Origin: Bacteroidales bacterium
Lineage (GTDB): Bacteria > Bacteroidota > Bacteroidia > Bacteroidales > F082
DNA length: 35,902 nt
Assembly: GCA_024709145.1 (NCBI GenBank)
Contig: JANJXG010000113.1
Coordinates: forward strand, 1 to 35,902
Direction of reading: 5' to 3'
The position numbers were made by a program, and so were the translations under genes. Below the pieces are notes generated by a model. It made no database searches. It was given only the letters and a program-made list of their open reading frames with translations, and was not told where the DNA came from. Shown one piece after another: positions 34,001-35,902 of this stretch. Position 1 is the first letter of the stretch. Each line of letters starts with the position of its first letter.

Positions 34001-34058
34001 TGTATCAAATAACCCAAAAGCCTGATTCTACGTGGTCAGGCTTTCTTGTATCAAATAA
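34001..34058. terminator. Hairpin between lysS and rlmI-like gene, flanked by direct repeats
   Basis: AAAGCCTGA (34017-34025) pairs with TCAGGCTTT (34036-34044) around a 10-base loop, followed by a partial T-run (TTTCTTG). TGTATCAAATAA occurs directly before it (34001-34012) and again directly after it (34047-34058). It is likely a lysS terminator; the flanking 12-base direct repeat is unexplained. Confidence 0.6.
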
Positions 34059-34071
34059 AAACGAACTGACG

Positions 34072-35256
34072 ATGAACCACATCCCCACTATCCGTCTCAA
34101 AAAAGGCAAAGATCAGGCCGTGAGAAGGTTTCATCCCTGGATTTTTTCGGGGGCCTTGCAACAACTTCCGTCAAACCTCTCCCCCGGCAGTCTTGTCAGT
34201 GTGGCCGACGCAAGCGGACAGCTGCTGGGCACAGCCTTTTACGAAGGCGGAACCATCGCATTGAAGATGCTCAGCTTTGGAGCAGAGCCTGTTGATGAAG
34301 GTTTCTGGCGCAACAAACTGAACAAGGCCCTTTCGCTGCGGCGCGAACTTGGGTTTTTGAACAATCCGCACACCAACGCTTACCGGCTTGTGCATGGCGA
34401 AGGCGATGGACTGCCCGGCCTGGTGGTGGATGTGTATGGCTCCACCGCCGTGTTGCAGGCACAGTCGGCCGGGATGTATGAAAGCCGGGAGATGCTGGCA
34501 AACCTCCTCTTCCAGCTGATGGAAGGGCGCATCAGCGCGGTGTACGACAAGAGCGCCGAAGCCCTTGGCAGAATGGAGCATGCTGCCGGAGATGATGCGT
34601 ATCTGATTGGAGAACACAGAGAAAGTACGGTGCTTGAGAACGGAGCGCGTTTTCAGGTGGATTGGGTCAAAGGTCAGAAAACCGGTTTCTTCCTCGATCA
34701 GCGCGATGCCCGCCGGCTGTTGGAAAGCCATTCGAAAGATAAAAGGGTGTTGAATACCTTCAGCTACAGCGGAGGATTCTCAGTATTTGCGTGCAGGGGC
34801 GGTGCCCGTCAGGTGTTCTCGGTCGACAGCTCCCGACGGGCCATTGAACTCTGCGACCAAAACATAGCCCTCAACGGGTTTGCCGAAGTCCATGAATCGG
34901 TGTGCGTGGATGCCAAGAAATACCTCGAAACTTTGCAGGGTAACGAGTTTGATGTCATCGTGCTCGATCCGCCTGCCTTTGCCAAGAACCACCACAACCG
35001 CCACAAGGGGCTGCAGGGTTACAAATACATCAACTACGAAGCCATCCGGAAGCTCAGGCAGGGCGGCTTGCTGTTTACTTTCAGCTGTTCGCAGGCGGTT
35101 GACGCAGCCTCATTTCAGGCCATTGTGATGGCAGCAGCCATCGAAGCCGGGCGCGAAGTGCAGCTGCTTCACCACCTTTCGCAACCGGCCGATCATCCGG
35201 TGAGCATTTTCCATCCCGAAGGAGCTTACCTGAAAGGCCTGGTGCTGAGGGTTTGA
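34072..35256 (+). CDS. RlmI-like class I SAM-dependent rRNA methyltransferase
   Basis: A 394-residue predicted 23S rRNA cytosine-C5 methyltransferase (RlmI/RlmK-like family). The N-terminal PUA domain (IRLKKGKDQAVRRFHPWIFS ... PGSLVSVAD) binds RNA. A central EEHAD-like part follows (NPHTNAYRLVHGEGDGLPGL). The Rossmann methyltransferase domain shows KTGFFLDQRDAR, motif I NTFSYSGGFSVFACRGGA with VFSVDSS, motif IV DPPAFAKN (Asp299), and the FSCSQ with the catalytic-type Cys. The start MNHIPTIRL at 34072 is chosen because the frame's earlier start lies inside lysS and the hairpin. The target base is inferred by family only. Confidence 0.88.
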   Translation: MNHIPTIRLKKGKDQAVRRFHPWIFSGALQQLPSNLSPGSLVSVADASGQLLGTAFYEGGTIALKMLSFGAEPVDEGFWRNKLNKALSLRRELGFLNNPHTNAYRLVHGEGDGLPGLVVDVYGSTAVLQAQSAGMYESREMLANLLFQLMEGRISAVYDKSAEALGRMEHAAGDDAYLIGEHRESTVLENGARFQVDWVKGQKTGFFLDQRDARRLLESHSKDKRVLNTFSYSGGFSVFACRGGARQVFSVDSSRRAIELCDQNIALNGFAEVHESVCVDAKKYLETLQGNEFDVIVLDPPAFAKNHHNRHKGLQGYKYINYEAIRKLRQGGLLFTFSCSQAVDAASFQAIVMAAAIEAGREVQLLHHLSQPADHPVSIFHPEGAYLKGLVLRV

Positions 35257-35270
35257 AAGCCTGAGGGTCA

Positions 35271-35375
35271 GTTCAAAGTTCAAGGTTCAAGGTTCAAGGT
35301 TCAAGGTTCAAAGTTCAAAGTTCAAGGTTCAAGGTTCAAGGTTCAAAGTTCAAGGTTCAAAGTTCAAAGTTCAAA
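35271..35375 (+). repeat. Heptanucleotide tandem array, 15 copies
   Basis: Fifteen uninterrupted 7-base units, a mixture of GTTCAAA and GTTCAAG, directly after the methyltransferase gene. Its GTTCAAA unit is the reverse complement (rotated) of the GAACTTT unit in the array at 6931-6979. Confidence 0.9.
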
Positions 35376-35412
35376 GGGGTGACGAGTGACTTATAGGGGT
35401 GACGAGTGACTT
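35376..35412 (+). repeat. Direct duplication of a 17-base word
   Basis: GGGGTGACGAGTGACTT occurs at 35376-35392 and 35396-35412. Its TGACGAGTGAC core is the reverse complement of a word inside insert 2 of the sugar dehydrogenase gene at 2849-2859. Confidence 0.75.
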
Positions 35413-35548
35413 TTTTTTACTTTTTACTTTTGCCTTTTTACTTTTGCCTTTTGCCTTCTTCCTTTTCCAGCGCCAGTGACAATCAACGAATCAACTCCTA
35501 AACCCTCTCAACTCCTAAACCATTCTAAACCAACAAATCAACTCCTCC
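35413..35548. repeat. Pyrimidine-rich heptamer run and simple-sequence tail
   Basis: From about 35418 to 35466 the sequence steps in sevens through ACTTTTT, ACTTTTG, CCTTTTT, ACTTTTG, CCTTTTG and CCTTCTT. After that come repeats of CAACTCCTAAACC. No gene is seen, and no hairpin terminator for the converging genes. Confidence 0.6.
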
Positions 35549-35902
35549 TTACTCCTTCACCAATTTCTGCACCAGCCACCGTTCTCCGTCCCACAGGCGC
35601 ACGAGGTAGAGGCCTGCCGGAAGATGGGCTGTGCTGAGCTGATGAAAACGTCCGCCGGCTGTGGCTTCATACATCACACCGCCTCTGGGGCTGATGAGCT
35701 GCAGCTGCATGGGGCTTTGGGCTGTGCGCTCGGGCAGTTGCAGCCAGGTGGTGGTGGTGGCGGGGTTGGGATATAGCAGAAAAGCTGCGGTAGTAGCTGC
35801 CGGCCTTTGCTCTTGTATGCTGACGGTGGTGTCCATGATTTCGACAAGCCAGATGTCGCTAAAGCCATGAAAATTGCAGTTTATTCCATCGTTGGATTTT
35901 GC
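35549..35902 (-). CDS. C-terminal fragment of a T9SS-secreted protein (5' end outside window)
   Basis: The frame stays open past the ATG at 35836 to the window edge, so this is the 3' part of a longer gene reading leftward. The visible 117 residues start with a segment ending HGFSDIWLVEI, then a Thr/Ala-rich linker and a type A sorting domain (FLLYPNPATTTTWLQL, GRFHQLSTAHLPAGLYLVRL, ending WLVQKLVKE). The HGFSDIWLVEI segment resembles the repeating propeller unit (NHGxxDxWVVKL) of large Bacteroidota surface proteins. A repeat-rich extracellular protein is therefore inferred for the missing part. Confidence 0.8.
   Translation of the reverse strand, partial: AKSNDGINCNFHGFSDIWLVEIMDTTVSIQEQRPAATTAAFLLYPNPATTTTWLQLPERTAQSPMQLQLISPRGGVMYEATAGGRFHQLSTAHLPAGLYLVRLWDGERWLVQKLVKE

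Noticed and set aside
35271-35375. Repetitive array that could be taken for CRISPR
   Set aside because: Units are 7 bases, contiguous, with no spacers; no cas gene is in the window.
1-35902. Search for IS elements, prophage, integrase, toxin-antitoxin or defence genes
   Set aside because: No transposase, integrase, phage structural, nuclease or toxin-antitoxin motif was found on either strand; gene order looks chromosomal.

Overview
The window looks like chromosomal DNA of a Bacteroidota species, probably class Bacteroidia and probably an anaerobic fermenter. Three secreted proteins carry type IX secretion (T9SS type A) C-terminal sorting domains. There is a TonB-dependent receptor followed by a DUF4249 lipoprotein. 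Many genes are preceded by the Bacteroidota -7 promoter element TAnnTTTG, several with a TTG/TTTG about 17-20 bases further upstream. The ptb-buk pair and an AtoE-type short-chain fatty acid carrier fit butyrate metabolism. I cannot assign a family or genus from sequence alone.

Layout, left to right. 1-3.3 kb: epoxyqueuosine reductase (queG) and a UDP-sugar dehydrogenase whose coding region holds two in-frame insertions built of short tandem repeats; after it comes an intergenic stretch full of seven-base tandem repeats. 3.3-9.0 kb: DUF302 protein, AtoE carrier (minus strand), a lipoprotein serine hydrolase, a second repeat-rich gap, a TPR lipoprotein and thiL. 9.0-13.0 kb: a promoter region with three perfect inverted repeats, then TonB receptor, DUF4249 lipoprotein and DUF3788 protein. 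13.0-16.9 kb: a large T9SS CotH-family protein (minus) divergent from a Blc-like lipocalin. 17.0-21.2 kb: phosphate transporter and tyrS (minus), an extended SDR with a near-leaderless promoter, and an atypical flavodoxin. 21.3-24.7 kb (minus): an MltF-like lytic transglycosylase, and an ECF sigma factor / small membrane protein / fructosamine-kinase-family operon. 24.9-26.2 kb: a secreted M64 metallopeptidase divergent from the sigma gene, with a perfect 16-base palindrome between them. 26.2-28.3 kb: ptb-buk. 28.4-32.1 kb: a giant T9SS protein with Asp-box repeats and a GEVED domain nested inside an Ig-like domain. 32.2-35.3 kb: lysS and an RlmI-like methyltransferase. 35.3-35.9 kb: a 15-copy heptamer array and the C-terminus of another T9SS protein that runs off the right end.

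Most genes are housekeeping or common Bacteroidota genes in short operons. I see no IS element, prophage, CRISPR array, tRNA, rRNA or recognisable defence system. The signals most worth following are the repeat family that occurs between genes and also inside the sugar dehydrogenase gene, the palindrome-framed TonB-receptor promoter, and the ECF sigma / M64 peptidase divergent control region.
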